Source of the DNA: Choristoneura fumiferana
Taxonomy: Eukaryota > Arthropoda > Insecta > Lepidoptera > Tortricidae
Direction: 5' to 3'
Length of the DNA stretch: 64,000 bases
Assembly (NCBI RefSeq): GCF_025370935.1
Contig: NC_133493.1
Coordinates: 107,799 to 171,798 of the forward strand
Below the pieces are notes generated by a model. It was not told the origin of the DNA and did not search any database. It was given only the letters and a program-made list of their open reading frames with translations. Below, piece after piece: positions 35,006 through 44,200 of the stretch. Position 1 is the stretch's first letter, and the number at the start of each line of letters is the position of its first letter. Made by a program: the position numbers and the translations under genes.

Positions 35006-38000
35006 TTCTCCGCCGCCAAGGACAACGTGTCCTTGCACTAATTTGGAAGACGGCACAGCTTGGTAATAGATCGTTGAACCACCCCCCGAAGCTGTGCGTA
35101 TGTCATAGATACGTGTCAATCCGTCTGGACCAGGATACTTCTTCAGCACTCTACCAACTCTCCAGGTGGACACAGGGTATCGTGCATCCTTAATCAGGAC
35201 GAGCTCATCCAAATCTAGCTCTGGCTTCGGAGTTTGCCATTTTGGACGCAATTGCAGACGTGATAAGTATTCACTCTGCCACTTATTCCAAAAATCTCTG
35301 ACCGTACGTTGTGTCAACTGCCATCTCGATAGATAAGACAAGTTGCTATGTTGCTCAGGGCGATCGGACAAGCAAATCAAAGGTTCCCCGACTAGAAAAT
35401 GTCCTGGAGTTAAGTAGTTCAAGTCATCACCCAATGGTGTCAATGGACGCGAGTTGAGACATGCTTCAATTTGGGTGAGGACGGTGTACATCTCTTCAAA
35501 AGTAAAAGTCGAATTCCCTAACAAGCGTTTTAAATGATATTTCGTGGATTTTACGCCGGCTTCCCACAGTCCTCCCTGATTAGGCGCAGCGGGCGGTATG
35601 TATTTCCATCTGGTGCTTTTATCATCCAACGCTGCGGCTATCAACTCCTTCTCTGCTGCGATAAAGGTGGTGCCATGATCGCTCCAGAGCTCTTTACAAT
35701 GTCCACGTCTGGAGACAAATCTCTTAAAACATGCTAGAAAGGCGTCGGTAGTCATGTCGCTCACTAATTCTAAATGTATGGCCTTGGTCGACATACAAAT
35801 GAACAAGGCGATGTAACATTTGTGGGTTTTGGCTCCCCGTCCTTTGCTCATGCGGTAAGAGATTGGGCCTGCAAAGTCTACTCCGCTAACTAAAAAAGGT
35901 CGCGAGGGTTTAACCCGAACTTCAGGTAAGCTTGCCATCATCTGATTATTATTTTGTATGTTGTATCTTGCACACTTAAAACATTTTTTATAGAAGCTCT
36001 TGATGGCAGGAACTCCCCGAATAATCCAATATTTGCTTCTCAGGTAGGCTGTCATCAGTTGAGGTCCTCCATGAAGTGTGGTTTTGTGAGCATCGTCTAA
36101 TAACGCAGGCAAGAGCAAGTTGTCTTTAGAAATAATAATTGGATGCTTTTGCTCTCTACTTATGTCAGCATGCTTTAACCTTCCACCAAGTCTCAGTATG
36201 TGTTTTTCATCAAGGAAGGGCGCAAATGGAAGTAACCGGCTGCTTTTCTTAATTGGCTTTTTATTTTTCAGGTTGGTAATTTCTTCGGGAAATTCTATTC
36301 CTTGGGCTATCTTCAAACATATGGTAAGCGCTTCATCTCTTTCTTCACAGGTTACATGCTTGCTTAAATTCTTTTCCTTTTTCAGTACTTTCAACCATCG
36401 TCGGCAATATGCAACAACCCCCAGCAGCTTCTTCAAGGACGAATACTTCTTCAGGAAGGTAAGATTTTCATTATTTATTTCTAGGTTAGTTGCAGCACAC
36501 TTTACTGAGACTCGTTTCTCCAATTCCGTTTCAGGTATGGCGTCTGCAGGCATTGTGAAGTCGGGTTGGTGCAGGAATTTTGGCCCTCTCCACCATAGCT
36601 CATTTTCTTTTAGATTGCTCGGTGAAAGACCCCTGGATGCTGGGTCTGCCGGGTTTTCTTTCGTGTTAATATATAACCAGTGAGTATCCAAATTGTTTCT
36701 TATTTCAATAACCCTGTTTTTCACAAAAGGTACCCATCGATTGGGATCACCTTTTATCCATGCTAATACAACCTTTGAGTCACACCATGCATATGTTTGA
36801 TGTAACTTTATGTTCAATACAGCCATGACATGTTTCATCAATTTACTAAGTAGGGTGGCTCCACATAACTCTAAACGAGGTAAGGACAGCTGTTTTACAG
36901 GAGCTACTTTGGTTTTGGCTGTTATCAATGTCATTTTACATGGAGATTTATTGTTGTAAATCATTCTGGTATACACCGCTGCTGAGTAACCAGCTTCTGA
37001 AGCATCTGAGAAACCGTGTAACTCGATATTTGTATTTTGACTACAGCCAGTCCACCGTTCAATTTCTATGTCAGATAAAACAGATAAGTCTTCTTGATAC
37101 CGAGTCCATTCAAGCCTTAAGTCTTCAGGTAAATCTTCATCCCAATGGAGTTTAGCCAGCCACAGCTTTTGCATGAACATCTTCGCTATAATAATTGCTG
37201 GTGCTAACCACCCCAAGGGGTCGAAGAGTGATGCAATTTGACTGAGAATAGTTCTTTTGGTTACAGGTTCTATTGATTTATGATCAATCTGCTTCTGTGT
37301 AACTTTTAGGTTGTCTTTGTCCGTTTCCCAAATGATGCCCAGTGTCTTGATGCAGTTTTTTCTATTCATATCTAGTGTGGGTGATTTTTCTCTTTTTTCA
37401 GGTTGTAGAGCGTTCATAAACTCTGGGCTGTTTGATGACCATTTTTGCAAATCAAAACCACATTTGCTCATTACTTGTTGCAGCTGTTCATGTGCCTCTA
37501 TAGCTGAACTCTCGTCATCAAACCCTGAAAGTACGTCGTCCATGTAAAAGTCTCTGTCAATAATTTCAGATGCGATTGGAAAATTTTCTTTCTCTTCTTT
37601 GGCCAGTTGTTTTAAAGTTCTAATTGCTAGGAACGGCGCTGCAGCTGTACCAAACGTGACCGTCAGTAGTTTGAAATCTTGAATCTCTTCTTGTGGTTTG
37701 AATCTGTATAATATTCTTTGATAATCAGTATCTTTATTTTGTACTCTAATTTGGCGATACATTTTTACAATGTCCGCCACGAAGCATACCCTATGCATTC
37801 GCCATCTCGTGATGATGTCTCGCAATTCCTCTTGCAAGGATGGACCAATCAATAATTCATCATTGAGTGACACACCGTTTGTGCCTTTGCATGATGCATC
37901 GAACACTACTCGTAATTTTGTTGTTTCCTTATCCTCTCGGATGACTGGGTGGTGTGGTAGATAAACAGCGTTACTATTCTCACTAGGTTTGTCCGCCGGT

Positions 38001-39712
38001 TCCATATGTTTCAAGGTAAGATATTCCTTAATAACATTGTCATAATCCTCCTTTAATTTCGTATTCTTGGCTAATTTTCGTTCCAAATGGTGTAGTCGTT
38101 TCATTGCTATTTCTCGGGATTGTTCCGGTAGAATCGGTGTATCAGATGAGAAAGGTAAGCCCACGATGAACCTTCCATCGTGATCTCTTGCTAGTGTTTT
38201 CACATAAATCTCTTCAGCTCTTACTTCCAGTGGCGTTAGAGTGTTTTTGTTATCTGTCTCCAAAGTCTCCGATTCCCAAAACCTTTGCAGCATGTTGTCT
38301 AAATTTACACTTAAATGCATGCTGACTATTTTACCATTTTTTCCAAACTCTTCAACTGGTGCTCCTCCTGATATGATCCAGCCTAAAGCAGTTTGTTGCG
38401 CTAATGGTGACCCCGGTTTGCCTTTAATTACTCCGTTCATTAAAATGTCAGTATAGACATTTACACCCAACAATAGGTCGATTTTTCCAGGGTTGTTGTA
38501 AGTAGGGTCGGCCAGTGGTAAACCATGTAGTTGAAGCCAGTTTTCGTTATTCAACTTCTTGACAGGCAGGATTTCTGTAACTTGTTTAATCACATAGGCA
38601 GTGCATTTGAGTTTGAAGTTGTTATCTATTCTCGATACAATTTGTATCTCCGCCGCGTGCTTTATGGAAGTCGACATTTTACCAACACCTGTTACTTGTC
38701 CGTCTACACTTGTTTGTCTCAGTTGAAGTCTGCGAGCTGTCTCTTCTGTAATAAATGACTCTTGAGAGCATGGATCTATGAGTGCTCGAACAGTTTGTAC
38801 TCCCCTAGTTGTCATGATATTTACTAGTGCTGTGGCTAGAAGAGTCGAATGGCTTTGTGAGGCAAAGTGAGACACAATGTTTATTTCTGGGCCAGATGAT
38901 GTAGTTTCTTCTTCCTTCTGTTTCTCGTGGTTCTCTAATGCAATTGAGTGTGGCTTAGAAGTATGAAGAAGTGTGTGATGCTTTCTCTTACATCGCAGAC
39001 ATGAAGTACTTTTTCTACAATATTTAACACTATGGCCAGGTCGCAGGCAGTTAAAGCAGAGTCCTCTTTCTTGAATTTCTTGTGATCTTTTTTCTGGATT
39101 CAGTTTTGCAAACTCCTTGCAGTTGAATATGAAATGACGTTCTTTACAAAACGCACATTCCTGATCTGATTCTGTATTAGTGTGCTGCGGAGTGTATGCA
39201 TGAAATGTTTTTGCCTTAACTTGAGGTGGTTTTTCTCTAATAGGATGTATAGTTTGAATCTGAATCATCTCTAGTACTCGAAATCTTCCTTCTAAAAATT
39301 CTCTGAATGCTGTCCAAGTAGGCAAGTTGTCTACGGCTAATGACTTTAAACTTTCTTCCCACTGTTTGTGCGATTCTGAGTCTAATTTGTTAATCATCAA
39401 ATGAATGATAATAGGATCCCAATTAGTTATATCCACATTATTGTTTTTCATGCTATTAAGGCATTCAGTTGTTGTATCTAAAAGCTCTTTGATTCCTTTA
39501 GCAGATCCAAGACTTAACTTCTTTTGACCCAACAATCTATTTAATATGGCATTAACTATAATTCTTTTATTGTTGTATCGGTGCGTTAGTGTTTCCCATG
39601 CCACTTCATAATTATTATCTGAAATGCTTATATGCTTCAACAGTTGCTCAGCTTCTCCAGTGAGGCAGCTCTTCAAATAGTGCATCTTTTGCACTGGGCT
39701 CAATGAAGTCTT
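35000..39712 (-). CDS. BEL/Pao gag-pol polyprotein, remainder
   Basis: About 1570 uninterrupted codons after the stop at 39713-39715. In order: rest of gag (SPVQKMHYLKSCLTGEAEQL); cysteine knuckles (CAFCKERHFIFNC, CFNCLRPGHSVKYC, CLRCKRKHH); an aspartic protease with ALIDPCSQESF (38768-38776), where DPC replaces the usual D-S/T-G; RT with YMDD at 37535-37546; RNase H (HGFSDASEAGYSAAVY); integrase with an HHCC-type zinc segment, first Asp in GVDFAG (about 35876), second Asp in DHGTTF (35668-35679) and Glu in GLWEAGVKS (35561-35563). It ends LGGGEC with the stop in the 3' LTR. Many start programs place Met at 39703, but that codon is TTG. Frames on the opposite strand are shadows. Confidence 0.93.
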   Translation of the reverse strand, partial: KTSLSPVQKMHYLKSCLTGEAEQLLKHISISDNNYEVAWETLTHRYNNKRIIVNAILNRLLGQKKLSLGSAKGIKELLDTTTECLNSMKNNNVDITNWDPIIIHLMINKLDSESHKQWEESLKSLAVDNLPTWTAFREFLEGRFRVLEMIQIQTIHPIREKPPQVKAKTFHAYTPQHTNTESDQECAFCKERHFIFNCKEFAKLNPEKRSQEIQERGLCFNCLRPGHSVKYCRKSTSCLRCKRKHHTLLHTSKPHSIALENHEKQKEEETTSSGPEINIVSHFASQSHSTLLATALVNIMTTRGVQTVRALIDPCSQESFITEETARRLQLRQTSVDGQVTGVGKMSTSIKHAAEIQIVSRIDNNFKLKCTAYVIKQVTEILPVKKLNNENWLQLHGLPLADPTYNNPGKIDLLLGVNVYTDILMNGVIKGKPGSPLAQQTALGWIISGGAPVEEFGKNGKIVSMHLSVNLDNMLQRFWESETLETDNKNTLTPLEVRAEEIYVKTLARDHDGRFIVGLPFSSDTPILPEQSREIAMKRLHHLERKLAKNTKLKEDYDNVIKEYLTLKHMEPADKPSENSNAVYLPHHPVIREDKETTKLRVVFDASCKGTNGVSLNDELLIGPSLQEELRDIITRWRMHRVCFVADIVKMYRQIRVQNKDTDYQRILYRFKPQEEIQDFKLLTVTFGTAAAPFLAIRTLKQLAKEEKENFPIASEIIDRDFYMDDVLSGFDDESSAIEAHEQLQQVMSKCGFDLQKWSSNSPEFMNALQPEKREKSPTLDMNRKNCIKTLGIIWETDKDNLKVTQKQIDHKSIEPVTKRTILSQIASLFDPLGWLAPAIIIAKMFMQKLWLAKLHWDEDLPEDLRLEWTRYQEDLSVLSDIEIERWTGCSQNTNIELHGFSDASEAGYSAAVYTRMIYNNKSPCKMTLITAKTKVAPVKQLSLPRLELCGATLLSKLMKHVMAVLNIKLHQTYAWCDSKVVLAWIKGDPNRWVPFVKNRVIEIRNNLDTHWLYINTKENPADPASRGLSPSNLKENELWWRGPKFLHQPDFTMPADAIPETELEKRVSVKCAATNLEINNENLTFLKKYSSLKKLLGVVAYCRRWLKVLKKEKNLSKHVTCEERDEALTICLKIAQGIEFPEEITNLKNKKPIKKSSRLLPFAPFLDEKHILRLGGRLKHADISREQKHPIIISKDNLLLPALLDDAHKTTLHGGPQLMTAYLRSKYWIIRGVPAIKSFYKKCFKCARYNIQNNNQMMASLPEVRVKPSRPFLVSGVDFAGPISYRMSKGRGAKTHKCYIALFICMSTKAIHLELVSDMTTDAFLACFKRFVSRRGHCKELWSDHGTTFIAAEKELIAAALDDKSTRWKYIPPAAPNQGGLWEAGVKSTKYHLKRLLGNSTFTFEEMYTVLTQIEACLNSRPLTPLGDDLNYLTPGHFLVGEPLICLSDRPEQHSNLSYLSRWQLTQRTVRDFWNKWQSEYLSRLQLRPKWQTPKPELDLDELVLIKDARYPVSTWRVGRVLKKYPGPDGLTRIYDIRTASGGGSTIYYQAVPSSKLVQGHVVLGGGEC

Positions 39713-40150
39713 TTATGATATGAGAGATGAGTATAAATCCTTGAATGTCCCCCAATCATTGTAATTTCCATTGAAGAGTGGTATATTTATCTTTGGTAGC
39801 CTTACATCTTGACACTGCTGAACCAAGGATTGTGTTTCGGGGTTATTAATTAGTTGTGCACTGTTTTCTAAAAGATCCACAATATCTCCCCTAACATTAA
39901 GGTATTCTTCTTCTCCTTGATTAAATATCTCTGAACTGAAGTATTCATGTTCCGCCCTTAGCTTTTCTGTAGAGGCCTGTATAATATCTCTATGTGTTTT
40001 TTGAAATGTATCCCAATAACCATCTAAGTTTTGTAACCTTCCTTTTAAATACCCTTTTGTCAGCCTTGCTTTGGGACATTTTTTTAGATTAGTTGTGGTT
40101 TTAGCAATAAGTGACAAAGTATTTAGTTGTAATACGTATAAGTCTTCCAT
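39713..40150 (-). CDS. BEL/Pao gag N-terminal part (ends at a premature stop)
   Basis: 145 codons from ATG 40150. Helical, charged N-terminus, then LPKINIPLFNGNYNDWGTFK, the conserved start of the DUF1759-type gag region found in BEL/Pao elements. The TAA at 39713-39715 is in the same frame as the downstream 1571 codons, so it is a single nonsense codon rather than a frameshift. The element as read cannot make the full polyprotein without read-through. Confidence 0.85.
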   Translation of the reverse strand: MEDLYVLQLNTLSLIAKTTTNLKKCPKARLTKGYLKGRLQNLDGYWDTFQKTHRDIIQASTEKLRAEHEYFSSEIFNQGEEEYLNVRGDIVDLLENSAQLINNPETQSLVQQCQDVRLPKINIPLFNGNYNDWGTFKDLYSSLIS

Positions 40151-40331
40151 ATTTGCCGTTATAAAGTGTCACCCAATTGTCTTAAGTCTTTTTCACTGTT
40201 AAAATTGCTAAGTGATATTCAGCACAACTTTTCTAAGTCCTAACCACAACTAAAATATGACAAGTCTTTTTCTAAACACAATCGCTCTAAGTCCACAATT
40301 CACGATTATTCTAAGTCTCAAATATTCTTTG

Positions 40332-40465
40332 AAATTTTACAAGTGTTTTGAGTTAACGAATTATTCTAAGTCCATAGAGCAATTTCTTAAAATTTTACAA
40401 GTGTTTTAAGTTAACGAATTATTCTAAGTCCACAGAGCTATTTCTTAAAATTTTACAAGTCTTTG
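40332..40465. repeat. 58-bp tandem repeat in the BEL leader
   Basis: 'aaattttacaagtgtttt' recurs at 40332, 40390 and (partly) 40448, giving a 58-bp period and about 2.3 copies. The motif ATTCTAAGTC recurs through this untranslated leader (40151-40632). Confidence 0.7.
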
Positions 40466-40632
40466 ACACATTACTTTGAACAGAGCGGCCAAATAACGAA
40501 ATTACGACAAGTCCATTAACGAGATAATTGAAACGATCTTACTCAGTTTTAGTCCTTAATGCAATCCAATACGGTCCACTTTTCACTGCACTAATAACAC
40601 TAACAACACTGCACTTAACGTCCGCGTCCCGA

Positions 40633-40651
40633 TCCGGCTCGAATAGGACCA
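40633..40651 (-). promoter_or_regulatory. Primer-binding site, tRNA-Tyr-like
   Basis: The + strand reads TCCGGCTCGAATAGGACCA, one base from the LTR edge. Read as a tRNA 3' end it ends in CCA. It resembles insect tRNA-Tyr (..CCGGCTCGAAGGACCA, from memory) with two extra bases. Confidence 0.5.
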
Positions 40652-40652
40652 A

Positions 40653-40875
40653 TGTTCGTACCTCGATGTCCGTAGGCTGGTACTGCACCACACTTCACTT
40701 ACACTATAACTATCACTATTTATATATTATTAATTACTACACTGCACTGATTGTTTTTTGAACTGATGAAGGCTCGCGACGCACTCCTTCTCAGTGAATT
40801 AAAACGGAATGTCATTAGCTAGTTTATTTTAGGGACAGCGCCATCTAGCGGCAGTATTGGTACTAATTCTCAACA
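40653..40875 (-). repeat. BEL/Pao 5' LTR
   Basis: 223 bp, written on the + strand as TGTTCGTACC...TTCTCAACA, with TGTT/AACA inverted termini. Identical to 34783-35005 except at 40779. Confidence 0.92.
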
Positions 40876-41207
40876 AACACAAGTAGGTTCGCTATTTCAA
40901 GGTACTATGAATGGTCTGTAGAATTTGATGACACTTTAGATTATCTTAAAACGCCCTGTTCTACTAGATGACCTAGAAATTGTAACAGAATCTTCTACCA
41001 TGTCAACAAAAATGTGACCACAAAAAAACGCCCGAACCCACCCGACATCGCACGAGCGAACAGGGGGGCTACTACGAAAATCGAATCGTCAGCGGGAGGG
41101 CAAGACAAGATACGCAGAGCGAATTTTGGACATCATAGTATAGAGCCAGAATACGCACCCGCAGCACCCTCTCCCATTGTCCTAACATACCTAAAGATTA
41201 GTGCCTC

Positions 41208-41240
41208 ATAAATAGTGCGCGTGCGCAGCTGCGGCCAGTC
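41208..41240 (+). promoter_or_regulatory. Core promoter of the esterase (TATA + initiator)
   Basis: ATAAATA at 41208-41214 lies 29 bases before the A of a CCAGTC initiator-like site at 41235-41240. That is ideal TATA-to-start spacing in insects. It would give a 5' leader of only about 19 bases before the ATG at 41256. Confidence 0.5.
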
Positions 41241-41255
41241 GTCTCGAGCCGAGCC

Positions 41256-44200
41256 ATGACGAAGCTACTGCTGCTGGCGCTGTGCGCGTGGGCCAGTGTC
41301 CACGGACACCAGGACCAATCAGGTACCGCCTCATGTTTATAGCAATACAATACACGATTATTTTTAATCGGTGATCAGGAATAACAAGTAGCGATCAGGA
41401 CGGTCATACTGAATAATTTTTCCCATTGGACAAATACGAAACTCAGGAAAAAAATCCCTGGTTCCATTTTATTGAAAGTGGCGAGGTGCTGACGTTTTCT
41501 ATGGAATAGCTTATTTTTTTCCCATTTTCGTAATGGTCCCATGAAAAAGTTATTCAGTATGACCGTTCTTTATCGCTTCTTACCCGACTGCCCGAAGAAG
41601 GGTTATGTTTTTCAAGCGTATGTATGTATGTATTTGTTATTCCTGATCACCGATTAAAAATCATCATCAGCCGGAAGACGTCCACTGCTGAACAAAGACC
41701 TCCCCCTTAGAACGCCACAATGAACGACAACTCGCCACTTGCATCCACCGGTTGCCCACAATTCTCACGATGTCGTCAGTCCACCTGGTGGGAGGCTCGC
41801 CAACACTTCGTCTTCCGGTTCGTGGTCGCCACTCGAGAACTTTTCTCCCAACGGTTATCTGTTCTTCGAGCGATGTGGCACGCCCATTGTCGCTTCAACT
41901 TGCATTAAGTACCAGCTATGTTGGTGACTTTAGCTTTTTTTTTTATTCGACTGGATGGCAAACGAGCAGGTGGGTCTCCTGGTGGTAATTAGAGATCACC
42001 ACCGCCCATAGAAACCTGCAACACCAGGGGTATTGCAGATGCGTTGCCAACCTAGAGGCCTCAGATGGGATACCTCAAGTGCCAGTAATTTGACCGGCTG
42101 TCTTACTCTCCACGCAGGAACACAACAATGCAAGCACTGCTGCTTCACGGCAGGATTAGCTTTTTAGTTCTTCGACGAATTTCCGGATTCTATCGCGCAA
42201 AGAAACTCCAAGCATAGCTCTCTCCATAGCTCGTTGCGTGACTCTGAGCCTCTCCAAGAGGCAAACAGTCAAGGCCTACATCCAGAGCCATAAACCATCA
42301 CCACAGGTCATCACGAACTAAGTTTTAATGACATTTTTTACCCGACGACCCGAAGGTGGGTAATGTTTTACGAGCGTATGTATGTATGTACCTATGTATG
42401 TATGTATGTATAACTTGTATAAGTATGTTTAACACGACCAAGCTAAGTTTGCACCTCGCGCTTAACAAGAACAGTAAAAAAAAATATTCAACAAATAGGA
42501 GACAAAAATTCGTAAGATGCGTATCGGCGACAAAGAATGAAAGCTGCTAATACTAAAATTTTCGTCTCCTATTTAATGAATTTTTAATTTTTGAACTGTT
42601 CTTGTTAAGTGCGAATTGCAAACTTAGCTTGGTCGTGTTATTATGTATGTATGTATGTGGGTATGTCTATTTCTTTGGCCATCTCTGCAGCCTAAAAAGC
42701 TGGACGGATGAAGTATAACAAAAGAGACAGACATAGAGAGACATAAAGTATGCTCCTGTATGCAATACACCGTGTTATTTTTGATATCCGTTAACTTTAA
42801 GGGGTCCCGACTGTTGAACTTTAAGTAACTAATGTTTTAGACCACTAAACTTGTTTTTTCCTAATAGTTTTTTTATTTGCAAAAGTGTTTTTTAATGGTT
42901 AATTAAGCTTATTAATTAATTACCTAGCTTGCAATTTATATGAAGCTATATTATACTAGCTATTGCCCGCGACTCTATCTACGCCGACTTTGTTTAGCTC
43001 TATCTTCTCTATCTTAAGGATTTAATTATGTTTTATCTTTTTCTTTCTTTGTATCTGTTGTTATAATAACTTTTGGGTTTGTGAATAAATATTCTTTTAT
43101 TTATTTATTTATAATTATTAATAAGGACAGCATGGATGTATTTTATTACTATCATAATGACACATGTTTATGTACCTGTTCAACAGTTTCATGATACTAT
43201 TGTAGAGGCCGGGCCGGCTGCGTGCGGAACAAAACAAAAAACAAGGAAAACGCAGCTGTTTACCTACCGTATTTTAAGTTTGCACTGAATTCTTTGCACC
43301 TGAATTTAAAAACATGAGGAAAAAACAGCGGAAAAAATATTTAATTAAGGTATTTGCTTTTCGACAGTTGATTCAGGTGGGTTACTTATGTAGAGTAGGC
43401 ATGCGGGGACGTTCATATCATATCAATGAAGTAGGTAGTGCCACGAGAGTTGAAGTGCAACGCGTCGTCTTTCAGTTCATGGTCGCCACTCCAGGACTTT
43501 TCTCTCCCAACGGTTATCTGTTCTTCCAGCGATCTGGCCCGCCCATTGCCACTTAACTGCATATTCTTCGAGCTATATCGATGACTTTAGAGACACCTGA
43601 ATGAATCAGCTTTGTTTATTACTCAGGTTCCACAACCGCCAAGCCCCCGCCCCCCGGCCCCGTGACGGTGACGCCGTCGGGCGTGGTGCGGGGCTCGTGG
43701 ATGGAGTCGCGACGCGGGCGCCGCTTCCAGGCGTACCGCGGCATCCGCTACGCGCAGCCGCCGATCGGGGAACTGCGCTTCCAGGTTTGTGAACCATCAT
43801 CTTTAAGAGAAGTTTCCCTGCCGGCCGCGCGGCCGCGTTAGGTATTCGTTTGGGATATTGCTCTGTATCACTCGTGACATAAGCGCTCGCAGCCGTCCCC
43901 CCATGCCTTCCGCAACGACGTCCTTAATTTATATCGAGATGCTGTAGGCTTTGTCAAGATTTGGGCGGTTGAATTTTGGGTTTCGTTGTCCTCCTTTTAT
44001 ACGAAAAGTCACAGAAATCAATGATATTTTACAATCAAGATTATTATTTTCTATGCCAGTGGTTTTCGATTTTTGTAAAAATGCTTAACTAGTCTGTAAT
44101 TCTCGTGCAAAGTTGACTTTTATCGACTTTTGAGCTCCTGTAATTCTGATATTACAAATTTATATGAAAATCTAAAAAACACAGGCATAAGATACTTATA

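Larger units (their letters stand above)
34783..40875 (-). mobile_element. BEL/Pao LTR retrotransposon, nearly intact
   Basis: 6093-bp element on the - strand: 5' LTR 40653-40875, primer site 40633-40651, leader, one gag-pol frame (40150 to 35000, stop inside the 3' LTR) and 3' LTR 34783-35005. Pol order is protease, RT, RNase H, integrase, as in BEL/Pao and Ty3 elements. The LTRs differ at a single position (34909 G versus 40779 A), so the insertion is recent. One in-frame TAA at 39713-39715 breaks gag. I found no matching target duplication at the flanks (atagtatg versus aacacaag). Confidence 0.93.
41323..43626. other. Esterase intron 1
   Basis: Non-coding. It holds two fragments of the 'cccgactgcccgaag' dispersed repeat (41581-41640, 42339-42440 with a related stretch 42640-42850), an RTE LINE tail split by a SINE (41664-42300), GTAT/ATGT simple repeat, and another RTE tail near 43430-43600. 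No exon between 1 and 2 is needed, because the phases match directly. Confidence 0.6.

Noticed and set aside
36120..36683. 187-codon + strand frame
   Set aside because: Antisense shadow of the BEL polyprotein.
41067..41090. Another GGGCTACTACGAA foldback just before the esterase promoter
   Set aside because: Only the left end is recognisable; no matching right end within 300 bases, so not listed as an element.
43606..43800. - strand frame over esterase exon 2
   Set aside because: Antisense of a GC-rich coding exon.
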